Source: Gammaproteobacteria bacterium (GTDB lineage Bacteria; Pseudomonadota; Gammaproteobacteria; UBA9339). From it: a stretch of DNA of 7,630 nucleotides. Below are positions 6,170 to 7,630 of this stretch, piece after piece. The stretch is taken from the NCBI GenBank assembly GCA_018814965.1, contig JAHIYS010000079.1:1-7630 (forward strand), given 5' to 3'. Within the stretch, counting starts at the first letter, position 1. Every line of letters begins with the position of its first letter. Made by a program: the position numbers and the translations under genes. The notes under the pieces were generated by a model. It was not told the origin of the DNA, did not search any database, and saw only the letters and a program-made list of their open reading frames with translations.

Positions 6170-6466
6170 TGCCTGGTCAACCTTTTGCTTTAGGTCAGAA
6201 ACCCTCTTGTCTAACATCCCATTATTACTAAAATCTGTTTTCAAACTTTGCTTTTCCAAAATTAACTCATGAGCAATATTTAAAGCAGCTGTAATCGCAA
6301 CACGATCTATTCCAATCAATCTATCTCCATGCTGCACCTCTTGCATTTTACTATTTAGATAGTCGGCAGCTTTTTGCAATTCGTTTATCTTATCCTTTGG
6401 GCATTTAATTTTGAACTCTCGCCCCATGATATTGATTATCGCTACATCTACTTCTGAGCTTAGCAT
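6152..6466 (-). CDS. zapA: Cell division protein ZapA
   Basis: ZapA binds FtsZ at midcell and promotes bundling of Z-ring filaments. The 104-residue product (E. coli 109) shows the family pattern: an N-terminal globular part with VAIINIMGREFKIKCP (8-23), in which IMGREFKIKCP aligns with IFGRSLRVNCP in E. coli. It continues with LQKAADYLNSKMQEV (30-44) and then ITAALNIAHEL (58-68, E. coli FIAALNISYEL). A C-terminal helix (about 65-102) forms the coiled-coil tail that mediates tetramer formation. The start overlaps the last seven bases of the upstream ZapB-like gene, and AGGA lies six bases before the ATG, so the pair is probably cotranscribed and coupled. The 6S RNA gene follows directly. Confidence 0.93.
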   Translation of the reverse strand: MLSSEVDVAIINIMGREFKIKCPKDKINELQKAADYLNSKMQEVQHGDRLIGIDRVAITAALNIAHELILEKQSLKTDFSNNGMLDKRVSDLKQKVDQALASLA

Positions 6467-6663
6467 AATCCATCCTGAAGTTGCATAATTAGGTTTTTTA
6501 ATGATCCAGCAGCCTTTTTATTCTTATCTAGCAAAGCGATATTTTCGTGGCTAAGACTGGTATTTTTTTTCCGTAAAGAATTACTCTCAAGCTTTGCTTG
6601 CTTAAGCAATGATATAAGCTTGTCGATTTCCAACTCTAAATTGTCTATTTCAGATTCTATCAT
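6460..6663 (-). CDS. Small coiled-coil protein, ZapB-like (TIGR02449 type)
   Basis: The 67-residue product is almost entirely a predicted coiled coil. Leu/Ile heptad spacing runs from about residue 3 to 63, with many Glu, Asp and Lys, and no membrane segment or signal peptide is visible. Small proteins of this kind encoded just before zapA in gammaproteobacteria are grouped as TIGR02449 and resemble the Z-ring protein ZapB. A role in division alongside ZapA is inferred from shape and linkage, not shown. It overlaps zapA by seven bases (ATGCTAA). The start at 6663 has no evident Shine-Dalgarno, but no other ATG is available until near the C-terminus. A TATAAT (6691-6686) lies upstream with a poor -35 box. 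Confidence 0.75.
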   Translation of the reverse strand: MIESEIDNLELEIDKLISLLKQAKLESNSLRKKNTSLSHENIALLDKNKKAAGSLKNLIMQLQDGLC

Positions 6664-6694
6664 ATGGTTTTATTATAACTCTGATATTATATAT

Positions 6695-6707
6695 GTCACT
6701 AAGTGAC
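6695..6707. repeat. 13-bp palindrome between the ZapB-like gene and pepP
   Basis: GTCACT-A-AGTGAC is a perfect dyad with 6-bp arms. It sits directly upstream of the TATAAT box (6691-6686) of the minus-strand division genes and about 33 bases upstream of TACAAT (6740-6745) for pepP, a position suited to an operator acting on both genes. Function is inferred from position only. Confidence 0.35.
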
Positions 6708-6739
6708 TAGATTTTTTTAGCTATAACTAAATTTTCAGA

Positions 6740-6745
6740 TACAAT
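6740..6745 (+). promoter_or_regulatory. Candidate -10 box for pepP
   Basis: TACAAT lies 33 bases before the pepP ATG. The -35 region (around 6716-6722, TTTAGCT) is weak, so the promoter assignment is tentative. Confidence 0.25.
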
Positions 6746-6778
6746 TAACTCTCCTGTGTATCGACTAGGAATAATGCC

Positions 6779-7630
6779 ATGCTAAACAAAGAATTTAAAT
6801 TAAGGCGAAATAACTTATTAAAACACCTTGCTAATGACAGCATAGCAGTCATTTTTGCCGCCAAAGAACATGATAAAACATTTTATTATCGCCAAAACAG
6901 TGATTTTTACTATTTAACTGGATTTATTGAACCAGAAGCAATAGCGGTTTTAGTTCCAAACCATAGTGGCGGGACATTTATTCTATTTAGCCGTGAAAAT
7001 GACCCAACAAAAGAGCAATGGGAGGGCAAATATGCTGGTCAAACAGGAGCTTGTCATGATTTTGGGGCTGATAAATCATTTCCAATCTCCCAGGCAGATA
7101 TAATTTTGCCGAGACTTTTAGCCAAAAGCAACAATATCTACTCTAATATTGGCTATGAAGGCGACTTTGACTCAAAAATTATCACCTGGTTGAACCAAAC
7201 CAGTCATTCCACATCAACCAAAAGGAAAAAATCGCCGAATTTGATCAACTTGGGGGAGATATTGCATGAAATGCGCGTTAAAAAGAGCGAACATGAAATA
7301 ATTATGCTCCGTAAAGCCGCAGAAATTACAACCAAGGGGCATTTAAGAGCAATGCAAAAATGTCACCCTAACATGTATGAGTTTGAACTAGAAGCAGAGC
7401 TACTACATGAATTTATTAGATTAGGAGGACGCCACACAGCTTTTGAACCTATCGTGGCCGGAGGAGTTAACGCCTGCACCCTACACTACTGCAAAAATAA
7501 CCAAAAATTGGTTGCTGGGGAATTGGTCCTTATAGATGCTGGTGCCAAATATGATCACTACTCTGCTGATGTTACTCGAACTTTTCCAGTAAATGGCAAA
7601 TTCACCAAAGAGCAACAGACCGCTTATGAA
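6779..7630 (+). CDS. pepP: Xaa-Pro aminopeptidase (aminopeptidase P), 3' end missing
   Basis: This metalloenzyme removes N-terminal residues that precede proline, in the cytoplasm. The visible 284 codons are open to the window edge; E. coli PepP has 441 residues. The N-terminal creatinase-like domain (about 1-165) includes YYRQNSDFYYLTGFIEPEA (37-55) and LFSRENDPTKEQWEGKYAG. The pita-bread catalytic domain starts near 167 with KSEHEIIMLRKAAEIT. H236 (TLHY) and metal ligands D253 (IDAGAKY) and D264 (SADVTRTFPVNGKF) are present, offset by seven from E. coli H243, D260 and D271. The remaining ligands (one His, two Glu) would lie beyond the edge. AGGA at 6767-6770 sits eight bases before the ATG. 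The gene is divergent from zapA, as in E. coli. Confidence 0.95.
   Translation, partial: MLNKEFKLRRNNLLKHLANDSIAVIFAAKEHDKTFYYRQNSDFYYLTGFIEPEAIAVLVPNHSGGTFILFSRENDPTKEQWEGKYAGQTGACHDFGADKSFPISQADIILPRLLAKSNNIYSNIGYEGDFDSKIITWLNQTSHSTSTKRKKSPNLINLGEILHEMRVKKSEHEIIMLRKAAEITTKGHLRAMQKCHPNMYEFELEAELLHEFIRLGGRHTAFEPIVAGGVNACTLHYCKNNQKLVAGELVLIDAGAKYDHYSADVTRTFPVNGKFTKEQQTAYE

Noticed and set aside
1..7630. CRISPR array, tRNA, insertion sequence or attachment site
   Set aside because: No regularly spaced repeats, no cloverleaf, no transposase fragments and no paired direct repeats flanking the exporter module were seen by eye.

Overview
The window comes from an AT-rich (about one third G+C by eye) gammaproteobacterium. 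YicC, RNase PH, ZapA, 6S RNA and PepP all look like their Escherichia coli counterparts. The order ZapB-like / zapA / 6S RNA with a divergent pepP is a typical gammaproteobacterial block. The base composition and the small TIGR02449-type gene next to zapA would suit a Legionellales-like lineage, but that placement is inference and I cannot confirm the genus.

Layout from left to right. Positions 1-335 hold the first codons of an unidentified minus-strand gene behind a good sigma70 promoter, then mostly AT-rich non-coding sequence. At 336-1199 (minus) lies yicC, an endoribonuclease family gene, divergent from rph (RNase PH) at 1484-2203 (plus). Both act in RNA metabolism and share a 284-bp control region with nested complementary segments. 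A 275-bp convergent gap follows. Positions 2479-5726 (minus) carry a two-gene export operon: an HlyD-type membrane fusion protein, translationally coupled to a C39-peptidase-containing ABC exporter. Positions 5727-6151 hold the operon's promoter, a 16-bp inverted repeat and a 6S RNA gene (about 5944-6131, minus) that was recognised from sequence and fold. Then come zapA (6152-6466) and an overlapping small coiled-coil gene (6460-6663), both minus. At the right edge pepP (aminopeptidase P) starts at 6779 on the plus strand and runs off the window.

How the parts work together. The exporter pair should form the inner-membrane and periplasmic parts of a type I secretion machine that cuts a double-glycine leader from a small peptide while exporting it. 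No candidate leader peptide and no TolC-like outer-membrane channel lie in the window, so cargo and channel must be encoded elsewhere. The module sits between two housekeeping blocks, yicC/rph and 6S/zapA/pepP. It occupies the place where ygfA (5-formyltetrahydrofolate cyclo-ligase) follows 6S RNA in E. coli, so it may be an accessory insertion. The best-supported feature that protein annotation would miss is the 6S RNA, with its own promoter inside the 3' end of zapA and a recognisable template for the small product RNA. I did not find a clearly undescribed system. The most open questions are the missing cargo of the exporter and the possible operators and leader structures in the intergenic regions.
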